The notes under the pieces were generated by a model. That model had not been told where the DNA came from. It was given only the letters and a program-made list of their open reading frames with translations, and searched no databases. Position numbers and translations under genes: made by a program. Shown here one piece after another: positions 16,105-23,956 of a stretch of 28,624 bases of DNA. The DNA comes from an alpha proteobacterium SCGC AAA240-E13. Its GTDB lineage: Bacteria > Pseudomonadota > Alphaproteobacteria > Pelagibacterales > Pelagibacteraceae. How positions within the stretch are numbered: the first letter of the stretch is position 1; each line of letters opens with the position of its first letter. The stretch spans positions 1 through 28,624 of the forward strand of contig AZHR01000017.1 of NCBI GenBank assembly GCA_000504625.1, given 5' to 3'.

Positions 16105-16515
16105 TTAACCTTTTTTATATGCCTTCTTTAAATCCACTAAAGGATGTCGTGGAGACATTTGAAACTTAATTAATAACTCTCGAGCAATCATATCTCTTGA
16201 TTGTTGATCGTTTGGTAGTTTGATTTTTTTTGGAATAGTAACCCAACCATTAGCATTTCTGCAAAAAACAGCGGGTCGACCTTCTTCATATCCCATGTGA
16301 ACATCTTCTAGCCAATTCAAATCATCCCACCCCATAGCTTCTACATATTTTTTTAGAAAGGGAGTAATTTTTTTATAATCAGGCAACATGTTAACATCAT
16401 ATCTGTACCCGATATGTTGACCGATCATTTTTTCTCTAGCAGTCTCTTTTGAGGTTCCTAATTTTATTTTTTTTTCTTTTTTATTTTTAATTTTTTTCTT
16501 ATTTTTCTTAGCCAT
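16105..16515 (-). CDS. 136-aa protein between mgsC and amt, function unknown
   Basis: The gene starts 9 bases after the mgsC (glxD) stop. The first ~24 residues are almost all Lys, Asn and Glu, as in a basic tail. The remainder is a compact, mixed-charge globular region with G-Q-H-I-G-Y-R-Y-D-V-N-M-L-P-D-Y, A-M-G-W-D-D-L-N-W-L-E-D-V-H-M-G-Y and F-Q-M-S-P-R-H-P. There is no signal peptide or membrane span, and no known family is recognised. The tight spacing to mgsC suggests a small partner or assembly factor of N-methylglutamate synthase. The gene could instead be regulatory; neither can be shown from sequence. Confidence 0.65.
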   Translation of the reverse strand: MAKKNKKKIKNKKEKKIKLGTSKETAREKMIGQHIGYRYDVNMLPDYKKITPFLKKYVEAMGWDDLNWLEDVHMGYEEGRPAVFCRNANGWVTIPKKIKLPNDQQSRDMIARELLIKFQMSPRHPLVDLKKAYKKG

Positions 16516-16524
16516 AATTAATTC

Positions 16525-17931
16525 TTATATTTTATGGAAGTCATCAACACCAACAGTGTGATTAGTTCCAGTCAAAGGTACTTTTGCTAAAGCAGAAGCT
16601 TCCATTGTTAATGCAGCTAAATCTTCTGGCTCTAACGAGTGAATGTTAGTTTTTCCACAAGCTCTAGCTAGAAGCTGAGCTTCCAAAGTCATTGCATGTA
16701 AATAATTATAAACTCTTAATGCAGCATCATCTGGATTTAATCTTTTCCTTAATTTTGGATCTTGAGTAGCAACTCCAACAGGACAACGACCTGTGTGACA
16801 ATGATAGCAATGTCCAGCTTTAACTCCCATTTCTTTTTCAAAGTTGGCTTCAGGGATATCTTTGTTGCAGTTTAGTGCAATCAATGCGCCAGTTCCAATT
16901 GCTATTGCATCTGCACCTAAAGCTAAAGCTTTAGCCATATCTGCGCCATCTCTAACACCACCAGCATAGATTAATGTTACTCTTCCAGTTTGTCCTACAT
17001 CATCCAAAGCTCTCCTTGCTTCTCTAATTGCAGCAATACCAGGAATACCCGTGTTTGCAGCGGCGATGTGTGGTCCTGCTCCAGTAGATCCTTCCATTCC
17101 ATCTAAAAAAATAGAGTCTGGATTACATTTTGCAGCCATACGAACATCATCATAAACTTTTGCAGCACCTAATTTTAATTGAATAGGAACTTTATTTTTT
17201 GTTAGCTCTCTTAATTCTTGAACTTTTAAAAATAAATCATCCGGACCTAGCCAGTCGGGATGTCTTGCGGGTGATCTTTGATCAATACCAGAAGGTAAAG
17301 ATCTCATTTCAGCAACTTGATCAGTAACTTTTTGACCCATTAAATGTCCACCCATCCCAACTTTTTGACCTTGGCCGATGAATACTTCTATTGCATCGGC
17401 AAGTTGTGCGTGGTGTGGATTAAAACCATACCTTGATTGAATACATTGGTAATACCATTTTTCAGAATATCTTCTTTCATCAGGTATCATTCCACCTTCT
17501 CCTGAACAGGTAGCACTACCAGCCATTGTAGCACCTCTTGCTAAAGCAGTTTTTGCTTCATATGAAAGTGCACCAAAACTCATACCAGTAATATAAACAG
17601 GAATATCTAATTCAATTGGGTTTTCGCATCTAGGACCAATTACAGTTTTTGTTTCACATTTCTCTCTGTAACCCTCGATTACAAATCTTGTAAGAGTTCC
17701 TGGCAAGAAAACTAAATCATCAAATGTAGGAATTTTTTTCATTAATGCCATTCCCCGCATTCTGTATCTTCCTAACTGAGCTTTTATATGAATATCGTCT
17801 ATAACTTCAGGAGTAAAAATTGCATTTTGCCCAAGCAAACTTTTGTTTTTGCTATCATCTTCATTTATATGCACGTCAGCTTTTCCGCCAACTTTACCAT
17901 TGGCTTTTTCTTTAGGTTTCTTTTTAGCCAT
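16525..17931 (-). CDS. mgsC: N-methylglutamate synthase subunit C / GlxD (glutamate-synthase FMN domain)
   Basis: This subunit matches the central FMN and iron-sulfur part of glutamate synthase large subunits. Visible features are a Lys-rich N-terminus, the barrel segment M-S-F-G-A-L-S near 117-123, Q-L-K-L-G-A-A-K, L-D-G-M-E-G-S-T-G-A-G-P near 277-287, Y-A-G-G-V-R-D-G-A-D and A-L-G-A-D-A-I-A-I-G-T-G. The cluster region is C-Y-H-C-H-T-G-R-C-P-V-G at 375-386. In methylotrophs MgsABC together turn gamma-glutamylmethylamide or methylamine plus glutamate into N-methylglutamate. The 468-residue protein begins by a one-base stop/start overlap (TAATG) with mgsB. A role as an ordinary glutamate synthase is less likely because the domains are split into three proteins. 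Confidence 0.85.
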   Translation of the reverse strand: MAKKKPKEKANGKVGGKADVHINEDDSKNKSLLGQNAIFTPEVIDDIHIKAQLGRYRMRGMALMKKIPTFDDLVFLPGTLTRFVIEGYREKCETKTVIGPRCENPIELDIPVYITGMSFGALSYEAKTALARGATMAGSATCSGEGGMIPDERRYSEKWYYQCIQSRYGFNPHHAQLADAIEVFIGQGQKVGMGGHLMGQKVTDQVAEMRSLPSGIDQRSPARHPDWLGPDDLFLKVQELRELTKNKVPIQLKLGAAKVYDDVRMAAKCNPDSIFLDGMEGSTGAGPHIAAANTGIPGIAAIREARRALDDVGQTGRVTLIYAGGVRDGADMAKALALGADAIAIGTGALIALNCNKDIPEANFEKEMGVKAGHCYHCHTGRCPVGVATQDPKLRKRLNPDDAALRVYNYLHAMTLEAQLLARACGKTNIHSLEPEDLAALTMEASALAKVPLTGTNHTVGVDDFHKI

Positions 17932-18785
17932 TAAATTGCTCCCTTTTTCTCTGTAGGCTCTAAATTGTCATAATTCCAAAGTTTTTTACCAGCTACTATT
18001 TTTGTCATTTTACTGACATCAAAATTTTTATCAATTTCTGCTACTTTTAATTTTCTCTTTAGCCAATCTTTGTCACTAGAAGTTAAATCAGAAGTAACAG
18101 CATCACTTCCAAATGATCCAATTTTGCCACCAATAAATATATTTCCATCATACATAGAGTCACCTAAGTTTATTCCAACATCTCCTAGAACAATTATTCT
18201 TCCTCTTTGCATCATAAAACCAGTAAAAGCTCCAGCGTCCCCACCAACTATGATTGTGCCTCCTTTCATGTCAATACCAGTTCGAGCACCAACACTACCT
18301 TTACAAATTAAATCGCCACCTCTTATAGCGGCCCCAAAACTTGATCCTGCATTTTTTTCAACAACAACTTTTCCAGCCATTAAGTTTTGAGCACAAGACC
18401 ATCCAACTCTTCCGTTAATTCTTACGCTTGGTCCATCACATGATCCGACACCAAAATATCCTAAACTTCCTTCGAAAATCAGATTTAGTTTATTTAAAAT
18501 TCCAACGCCTAAACTATGTTTTCCTTGAGGGTTTTTAATTACAATTGTTCCATATCCTTTACTCATTAAGCTATCGATTTTTTTGTTAGCCTCAGGAGCT
18601 TCCATGTTTTTTACATCGAGTTCTGTTCTTTTATTGAAATCAACTTCGTAAGTTCCAAAGTAATAAAAATTTTCTGCCTCATCAGGATTGAAAAATTTTT
18701 GCTGAGTTCTTCCTGTTAAAACTTCCGTGTGCATACCCATTGATTGGGCTTTTGATTTTTTTCCTGTAGTTTTTAGATTTGCCAT
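17931..18785 (-). CDS. mgsB: N-methylglutamate synthase subunit B / GlxC (GXGXG domain)
   Basis: The 284-residue protein corresponds to the C-terminal right-handed beta-helix of glutamate synthase. It shows a long series of G-x-x-G-x-G repeats, for example G-G-D-L-I-C-K-G-S-V-G, G-G-T-I-I-V-G-G-D-A-G and G-N-I-F-I-G-G-K-I-G. In GltB this domain is structural and places the amidotransferase and FMN domains relative to each other. It overlaps the end of mgsA by 13 bases and abuts mgsC, so the three subunits are translated from one message. No catalytic residues are expected. Confidence 0.86.
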   Translation of the reverse strand: MANLKTTGKKSKAQSMGMHTEVLTGRTQQKFFNPDEAENFYYFGTYEVDFNKRTELDVKNMEAPEANKKIDSLMSKGYGTIVIKNPQGKHSLGVGILNKLNLIFEGSLGYFGVGSCDGPSVRINGRVGWSCAQNLMAGKVVVEKNAGSSFGAAIRGGDLICKGSVGARTGIDMKGGTIIVGGDAGAFTGFMMQRGRIIVLGDVGINLGDSMYDGNIFIGGKIGSFGSDAVTSDLTSSDKDWLKRKLKVAEIDKNFDVSKMTKIVAGKKLWNYDNLEPTEKKGAI

Positions 18786-19714
18786 ACTTTTACTTCGCCA
18801 TCAAATGGATCATAAGTATCAATCTCTTGTGGTAGAATTGATCTAATAGCTATCTCTTCTGATCCCATTGCAACTAAATTATCCGATTCATAAAGCACTA
18901 ATGGTTTTGCAGCCATGGTATCTTTTGCCATCCCTAAAGAATCTTTTGTTGCAACAAAATAAGTAAATACACCATCAAGTCCTTTTAAAGAGTCTTTCAT
19001 TCCTTCTTCTAGAGTTGCATCATTTCTCATTTTTTCTGCTAAGTATACGGCGATAAGTTCAGAGTCACATTCAGACATGAATCTCATACCTTTGTTTTCC
19101 AGTGCTCTTCTATTGTTCCAATAATTTGTTAATTGACCGTTATGAACTACAGATACGTCGCTAAAAGGATAACCCCAAAAAGGATGAGCTGATTTAATAT
19201 CAACACCAGACTCAGTTGCCATTCTAGCATGACCAATTCCATGAGTGCCGGTAATTTTGTCTAAATTGTATCTATCGCAAACTTCCTTTGCGTCACCAAT
19301 ATCTTTTATTAACTCTAAAGATTTTCCAATAGAAAGAATTTCAGTCATTTCTGCACTTTCAATTTTTTTAGAAAATTCCATTAAATCTTTATCGTATTTA
19401 ATTTCATATCTAAAAGAATAAGGTGTAAGTCTTTCCTCTTTAACAATTATAGCGCCTAAATCTGATAAATTTTTATCAACTATTTTTTTTCTTTCATCAT
19501 AAACAGAGGTTTCTTCATTTACAGCATTACTACCTTCTCCAACGTTTTCACCAACTTTAAATCTCATGATAAAATTTTGGCCATCATTATCAGCATAAAG
19601 AGCATAACCTGTTGAGTCAGGACCTCTATGTTTTAATGCTTGGAGCATACTCTGAAGCTCAGAACCTATATTTACTGATTTATCTTTATGAATTAGCCCT
19701 GCAATTCCACACAT
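18773..19714 (-). CDS. mgsA: N-methylglutamate synthase subunit A / GlxB (class II glutamine amidotransferase)
   Basis: This subunit is an N-terminal-nucleophile amidotransferase like the first domain of glutamate synthase. The start is set at the ATG at 19714, because class II enzymes need Cys directly after Met (M-C-G-I-A-G). A longer in-frame start 33 bases upstream would bury that Cys and overlap the preceding gene. H-R-G-P-D-S-T-G-Y, G-I-G-H-A-R-M-A-T-E-S and V-V-H-N-G-Q-L-T-N-Y are intact. The product has 313 residues. In the N-methylglutamate pathway it is thought to cleave the gamma-glutamyl amide and pass on the amine. A GGGA ribosome site lies upstream. Confidence 0.86.
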   Translation of the reverse strand: MCGIAGLIHKDKSVNIGSELQSMLQALKHRGPDSTGYALYADNDGQNFIMRFKVGENVGEGSNAVNEETSVYDERKKIVDKNLSDLGAIIVKEERLTPYSFRYEIKYDKDLMEFSKKIESAEMTEILSIGKSLELIKDIGDAKEVCDRYNLDKITGTHGIGHARMATESGVDIKSAHPFWGYPFSDVSVVHNGQLTNYWNNRRALENKGMRFMSECDSELIAVYLAEKMRNDATLEEGMKDSLKGLDGVFTYFVATKDSLGMAKDTMAAKPLVLYESDNLVAMGSEEIAIRSILPQEIDTYDPFDGEVKVWQI

Positions 19715-19734
19715 AGTAATATTCCCTTTTTTGA

Positions 19735-21204
19735 CTACGGCAAACAATCCAAATAGGTATCAAGATCCCATTGAGTTGTTGCTCCTAAAAATTTTTCCCA
19801 TTCATCGTTTTTATACCAATGAAATACTTTATACATTTCATCCGGCATAGCTGATTGAATAACTTTATCTTCTTTTAAACGATCCAAGGCTTCACCAAGG
19901 CTTAATGGTAATTTTTTAACCTTTTTTCCTGCGGCTTGTGCTTCATACATACTTCTCGATTCAGGTTTTCCAGGATCAATATTATTTGTTATTCCGTCTT
20001 CAAAACATTTTAACAATCCAGAACCCATTAAATATGGATTGTGCATTGAATCCACTGAACGATATTCAAATCTTCCTGGTGCAGATACTCTTAAGCCACA
20101 AGTTCTGTTTTGATAACCCCAGTCAGCATAAACAGGCGCCCAAAATCCTGTATCCCATAATCTTCTGTATGAGTTTACAGTTGATGAGCCGATAGCTGTC
20201 AATGCTCCTAAATGTTTCATAACACCTCCAATAGCCTTTAAACCAACTTTACCTGGTAACTGAACATCTTTAGTGTCTGGCATAAATGTATTGGTTCCAC
20301 CCTCAACATAAGTAAATACTTCATCCATAGCTGGTAGAGATTTGTGGTGTAATTTATTAACCACATCTTTTCCACCTGTCCATAAGGACATATTTGTATG
20401 ACAACCGCTTGCAGACACACCCATAAATGGTTTTGTCATAAAGCAAGCTATTATATTAAACTCTCTAGCAACTTGTGCGCAAATTTGTCTATACGTTGAA
20501 AGTCTATCTGCATTTCTCATGACATCATCATACATCCAGTTTAATTCTAGTTGTCCCGGTGCATCTTCATGATCTCCTTGAATCATATCAAAACCCATTG
20601 CTCTAGCATATTCAAAAACTTTCATGAAAACTGGTCTTAAGGATTCAAATTGATCTATATGATAACAATAAGGTTTAGAAAAACCTTTGCCAGTAGGAGT
20701 TCCATCTTCATTTTTAGTTAACCACATCATTTCTGGCTCTGTTCCAACTCTTAATTGATAGCCATGTTTTTTTTTAAACTCTTGAGAATGTATTCTTAAA
20801 TTTCCTCTACAATCAGATGTTAAATGTGCACCTGGATTTTCTCTTTCTTCTCTGTTTCTAAAACAAGTGACATATACTCTTGCAACTTTTTTATCCCAAG
20901 GAAGTTGACAAAAAGTTTCTGGATCTGGTATTCCAACAAGTTCCTTAGCTTCTGGCCCATATCCAATATAATTTTTATGACGATCAACAAACAAGTTTGC
21001 TGTTGCACCATAAACTAATTGAAAACCTTTTTCGCAAGTTCTTTCCCAATGATCAGTAGGAATGCCTTTACCTACAACTCTTCCAGTTACAGAAATAAAT
21101 TGAAAAAATATATATTCAACACCTAGCTCGTTAATTTTAGCTCTAACTTGTTTTACAAGCTTATCTCTGCCCGGCTGGTTTACATGTTTTTCTAAATCTG
21201 TCAT
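19735..21204 (-). CDS. Second glutamine-synthetase-family ligase, substrate unknown
   Basis: The 489-residue product has all glutamine-synthetase active-site blocks: T-E-P-E-M-M-W, G-D-H-E-D-A-P-G-Q-L-E-L-N-W, A-S-G-C-H-T-N, N-S-Y-R-R-L and R-F-E-Y-R-S. The N-terminal region differs strongly from both GlnA and the GmaS-like protein at 12796-14121. It carries an insert between the G-C-H and N-S-Y blocks (around Y-V-E-G-G-T-N-T-F-M-P-D-T-K). It lies 20 bases before mgsA and so heads the N-methylglutamate synthase operon. A gamma-glutamyl-amine ligase acting on a different amine, or a feeder for MgsABC, is the most reasonable guess. Ordinary ammonia assimilation is possible. Confidence 0.72.
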   Translation of the reverse strand: MTDLEKHVNQPGRDKLVKQVRAKINELGVEYIFFQFISVTGRVVGKGIPTDHWERTCEKGFQLVYGATANLFVDRHKNYIGYGPEAKELVGIPDPETFCQLPWDKKVARVYVTCFRNREERENPGAHLTSDCRGNLRIHSQEFKKKHGYQLRVGTEPEMMWLTKNEDGTPTGKGFSKPYCYHIDQFESLRPVFMKVFEYARAMGFDMIQGDHEDAPGQLELNWMYDDVMRNADRLSTYRQICAQVAREFNIIACFMTKPFMGVSASGCHTNMSLWTGGKDVVNKLHHKSLPAMDEVFTYVEGGTNTFMPDTKDVQLPGKVGLKAIGGVMKHLGALTAIGSSTVNSYRRLWDTGFWAPVYADWGYQNRTCGLRVSAPGRFEYRSVDSMHNPYLMGSGLLKCFEDGITNNIDPGKPESRSMYEAQAAGKKVKKLPLSLGEALDRLKEDKVIQSAMPDEMYKVFHWYKNDEWEKFLGATTQWDLDTYLDCLP

Positions 21205-21212
21205 TTAACTAA

Positions 21213-21221
21213 CCCTCCCTC
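21213..21221 (-). promoter_or_regulatory. Strong Shine-Dalgarno site of the 489-aa ligase gene
   Basis: On the minus strand GAGGGAGGG lies 8 bases before the ATG at 21204, another unusually strong site for this window. The 112-base gap behind it (to 21316) is the longest within the block and may hold the operon's own promoter. No convincing -35/-10 pair or hairpin was found there. Confidence 0.55.
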
Positions 21222-21316
21222 AAAGATTAATAGTGTGAGCTAAATTTCTTAAAATTAAAAATATGTTAACTGAAAAATAAATACTCGTCCATATAGAAAC
21301 TTTCATTTTATTTTAT

Positions 21317-22654
21317 TTAAGCCCAAGGAAACGGACTATGAGAAGTAGGATGTAATTTTCCATTCGCGTAACGATTGAATCTAAATGGTTTTAATAATTC
21401 ACTTTCTTTTTCAAGAATTTCTTCAGCAACAAGCTTTCCAACTCCCAACATTTTATAACCATGGTTTGAGTCAGCTATAATGTAAACATTTTCACAAAAT
21501 CGATCGAATATTGGAAAATTATCTGGAGTAAAGCATCCTAAACCACCTGACGGTACCCTATTATATAAATTTGATTTTCCTTCAAATCGTTTTTGGCAAT
21601 GAGCTAATGCAGAAGACCACATGTTGGCAAATTTTTCATCCGTTTGATATTCTTTCGATGCTATTCCATATGGATCAACATTTATTTGATCTAATGGTTT
21701 TTCAACTTTATACGGAGCAGTACCACCTTGGACACCAAGTGATTCAACAATATCGGGCTTATAATAAATTCCCCACATTTTGTCTGTAATTAGGGATCCA
21801 TCTACATCAGAATATAATGGTTCATTACTATCAACATGAATAAGTGGAGGCATATCACCATTATCTGTTTTCAAAAAGTCCATACCAACTTTCATTACTC
21901 CTTCTTGTAAGAACCAATATTTCCACATTGGTATGTCTTTACTAATTTCACCAGTACCATTTTTTATATTTACTTTTTTTGGTAGTTCTAACATTTTCCA
22001 GAAATTATTTATCCAAGGTCCAACAGCAATAATTACTTGTTCACATTCTATAATACCTTTTGATGTTTCCACGCCTGTTATTGCATTGCTGTTACTTTCT
22101 TTTTTAAATCCAGTTACTTCAATTCCTGCAATAATTTTTGCACCAGCGGTTAGTGCTTTTTTTGCTACCCCTCGTATTGCAGTTTTACTTTTTGAATATC
22201 CTCCTTTTTTTTCATGCAAAATATTTGTAATTCCCTTTGCTTGCCAATCGCTAAAAATTTTTTTCATGTAGTCTGAACATTGTTTTTCACCTTCTATGAA
22301 ATCTGATTCATATCCAATAGCTTTTTGTTGTTGATATACAGACTGCATATCTTTTTTCATACTTTCAGGACTAATTGCCATAAAACCCACTGAATCATAC
22401 GCAAAAGTTTTTGGGTCACTTTCCCAAATTTTAACACTATGTGCCATTAGTTCTCTCATAGCAGGTTGAAAATAGTTATTTCTTACAACTCCACAAGCGG
22501 TACCGCTGGCACCAGCCGCGATATCTGTTTTATCTATGACAAGTATGTCGCCTTCTTTTAGACTGCCGTGTTTATTTTTAAGTTTTTCCGCAAGATGCCA
22601 AGCGGTACTTAAACCATGAATCCCAGCTCCGATAATTAGGTATTTTGATTTCAC
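21317..22654 (-). CDS. FAD-dependent oxidoreductase of the DAO family (sarcosine oxidase beta-like)
   Basis: The 445-residue flavoprotein has the dinucleotide-binding loop I-I-G-A-G-I-H-G at 7-14, an acidic end of the second strand (V-I-D-K), and A-G-A-S-G-T-A-C-G-V-V-R-N-N-Y near 47-61, which resembles SoxB/MgdA-type enzymes. A second FAD contact I-A-V-G-P-W-I-N-N and a C-terminal D-S-N-H-G-Y-K-M-L-G-V-G follow. The family oxidises N-methyl or amino groups of small amino acids. The start is GTG. It stands upstream of the ligase and mgsABC genes, so oxidation of N-methylglutamate to glutamate and formaldehyde is plausible. No MgdB, C or D partner subunits are present. Confidence 0.78.
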   Translation of the reverse strand: MKSKYLIIGAGIHGLSTAWHLAEKLKNKHGSLKEGDILVIDKTDIAAGASGTACGVVRNNYFQPAMRELMAHSVKIWESDPKTFAYDSVGFMAISPESMKKDMQSVYQQQKAIGYESDFIEGEKQCSDYMKKIFSDWQAKGITNILHEKKGGYSKSKTAIRGVAKKALTAGAKIIAGIEVTGFKKESNSNAITGVETSKGIIECEQVIIAVGPWINNFWKMLELPKKVNIKNGTGEISKDIPMWKYWFLQEGVMKVGMDFLKTDNGDMPPLIHVDSNEPLYSDVDGSLITDKMWGIYYKPDIVESLGVQGGTAPYKVEKPLDQINVDPYGIASKEYQTDEKFANMWSSALAHCQKRFEGKSNLYNRVPSGGLGCFTPDNFPIFDRFCENVYIIADSNHGYKMLGVGKLVAEEILEKESELLKPFRFNRYANGKLHPTSHSPFPWA

Positions 22655-22694
22655 GACTCGATAATTAAAAATAATTTAAAAGAATAAAACAATT

Positions 22695-22712
22695 TTTTTT
22701 AGTACTAAAAAA
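22695..22712. promoter_or_regulatory. 18-bp perfect palindrome between divergent genes
   Basis: TTTTTTAGTACTAAAAAA is its own reverse complement and lies in the 117-base gap between the divergent FAD oxidoreductase and sgaA genes. The position is right for an operator that controls both directions. The A/T runs make chance more likely than the length suggests. The rest of the gap is AT-rich with several possible -10 boxes, none clearly better than the others. Confidence 0.35.
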
Positions 22713-22771
22713 TATATATAAAAAAAATAAGTGAAATAGATTTATTTATGTATAGCCTAAATAATTAATTT

Positions 22772-23947
22772 ATGCCGAAGTCAAATACATACAAAGCTGG
22801 ACGACACTTTTTGCAGGTTCCTGGACCGACAAATCTTCCCGATCGAGTTCTACGAGCGATGGATCGTCCTGCAATAGACCATCGTGGTCCTCAATTTGCC
22901 GAATTATCGAAAAGAATCTTAGAGAGAATTAAATTAATATTTAAATCAACAGATCCAGTCATAATTTGGCCCAGTGCAGGTACGGGCGCTATGGAAGCTT
23001 CAATAGTGAATACTTTAAACGAGGGAGATAAGGTATTAATGTTTGAAACGGGACACTTTGCTACCGAATGGTGTCAAGCTGCGCGAAGATACAATATAAA
23101 TGTTGATTTTGTTCCAGGAGATTGGAGGCATGGAGCAGATCCAAAAATAGTCGAACAAAAATTACTTGCCGATAAAAAACATGAAATTAAAGCTGTATTA
23201 GTTACTCATAATGAAACTTCTACAGGGATAGCGAGTAGAGTAGAGGAAATAAGAAATGCAATCGATAGCGCAAAACACCCAGCATTATTTATGGTGGATA
23301 CGATTTCTTCTTTAGGTTCATTTAATTATGATCACAAGAAATGGAAAGTAGATGTTTCTGTGGGAGGATCACAGAAAGGTCTAATGTTACCCCCAGGACT
23401 GTCTTTTAATGCAGTTAGTCATAAAGCACTAGAGGCATATAAAAATTCAAAACTTCCAAAATCATATTGGCATTGGGGTCAAATGTTGGAAAATAATAAA
23501 AACGGTTTTTATCCTTACACGCCTGCTGTGAATATTTTGTATGGGTTAAATGAATCAATAAATATGTTACTGGAGGAAGGTTTAGAAAATGTTTTTGCCA
23601 GACATGCCAGACATGCAGAAGCAACTAGAATAGCAGTTCAGGCTTGGGGATTAGAAATTCTTGCCAAAAATCCTAAAGAACGTTCAAATTCAATAACAGC
23701 AATTTTGATTCCAGATGGTCATGATTCAGATAATTTGCGAAAAATAATTTACGATAATTATGACATGTCTCTAGGAACTGGACTTACCAAAGTGAAAGGT
23801 AAAGTTTTTAGGATTGGTCACGTTGGAGACTTTAATGATCTTATGCTTGCTGGAACTTTAGCAGGTGTAGAAATGGGTTTAAAACAATCAGGTATACCTT
23901 TTAAACCAGGAGGTATAATGGTTGCTTTAGATTTTCTTTCAAAATAA
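22772..23947 (+). CDS. sgaA: Serine-glyoxylate aminotransferase
   Basis: SgaA transfers the amino group of serine to glyoxylate, giving hydroxypyruvate and glycine, a defining step of the serine cycle. The 391-residue class V aminotransferase opens with L-Q-V-P-G-P-T-N-L-P, then R-A-M-D-R-P-A-I-D-H-R-G-P. It has S-A-G-T-G-A-M-E-A near 68-76, Asp176 in M-V-D-T-I-S-S-L for the PLP ring nitrogen, and the PLP lysine Lys202 in G-G-S-Q-K-G-L-M-L-P-P-G. The C-terminal R-I-G-H-V-G-D binds substrate carboxylate in relatives. Alanine-glyoxylate activity is possible. It is divergent from the methylamine block and convergent (9-base gap) with ppc. Confidence 0.92.
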   Translation: MPKSNTYKAGRHFLQVPGPTNLPDRVLRAMDRPAIDHRGPQFAELSKRILERIKLIFKSTDPVIIWPSAGTGAMEASIVNTLNEGDKVLMFETGHFATEWCQAARRYNINVDFVPGDWRHGADPKIVEQKLLADKKHEIKAVLVTHNETSTGIASRVEEIRNAIDSAKHPALFMVDTISSLGSFNYDHKKWKVDVSVGGSQKGLMLPPGLSFNAVSHKALEAYKNSKLPKSYWHWGQMLENNKNGFYPYTPAVNILYGLNESINMLLEEGLENVFARHARHAEATRIAVQAWGLEILAKNPKERSNSITAILIPDGHDSDNLRKIIYDNYDMSLGTGLTKVKGKVFRIGHVGDFNDLMLAGTLAGVEMGLKQSGIPFKPGGIMVALDFLSK

Positions 23948-23956
23948 TTATTGCAG

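Noticed and set aside
18070..18390. 106-aa plus-strand open frame opposite mgsB
   Set aside because: The repeated Pro/Ile pattern is the complement of the Gly-rich GXGXG repeats in mgsB, not an independent gene.
19715..19747. Longer start for mgsA (GlxB) at 19747
   Set aside because: It would bury the N-terminal nucleophile Cys of the class II amidotransferase, which must follow the initiator Met, and would overlap the preceding gene.
21205..21316. Possible glycine or SAM riboswitch in the gap before the 489-aa ligase gene
   Set aside because: I looked for conserved riboswitch core segments and paired helices and saw none; only the strong Shine-Dalgarno site is evident.
21933..22271. 112-aa plus-strand open frame opposite the FAD oxidoreductase
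   Set aside because: The opposite strand encodes a complete flavoprotein with motifs through this region; the antisense frame is hydrophobic, unrecognisable and lacks a ribosome site.
23601..23618. Short tandem repeat (CCAGACATG twice) in sgaA
   Set aside because: It encodes R-H-A-R-H-A, which fits the normal R-H-x-R-x-A-E helix of the aminotransferase family, so it is coding constraint rather than a repeat element.
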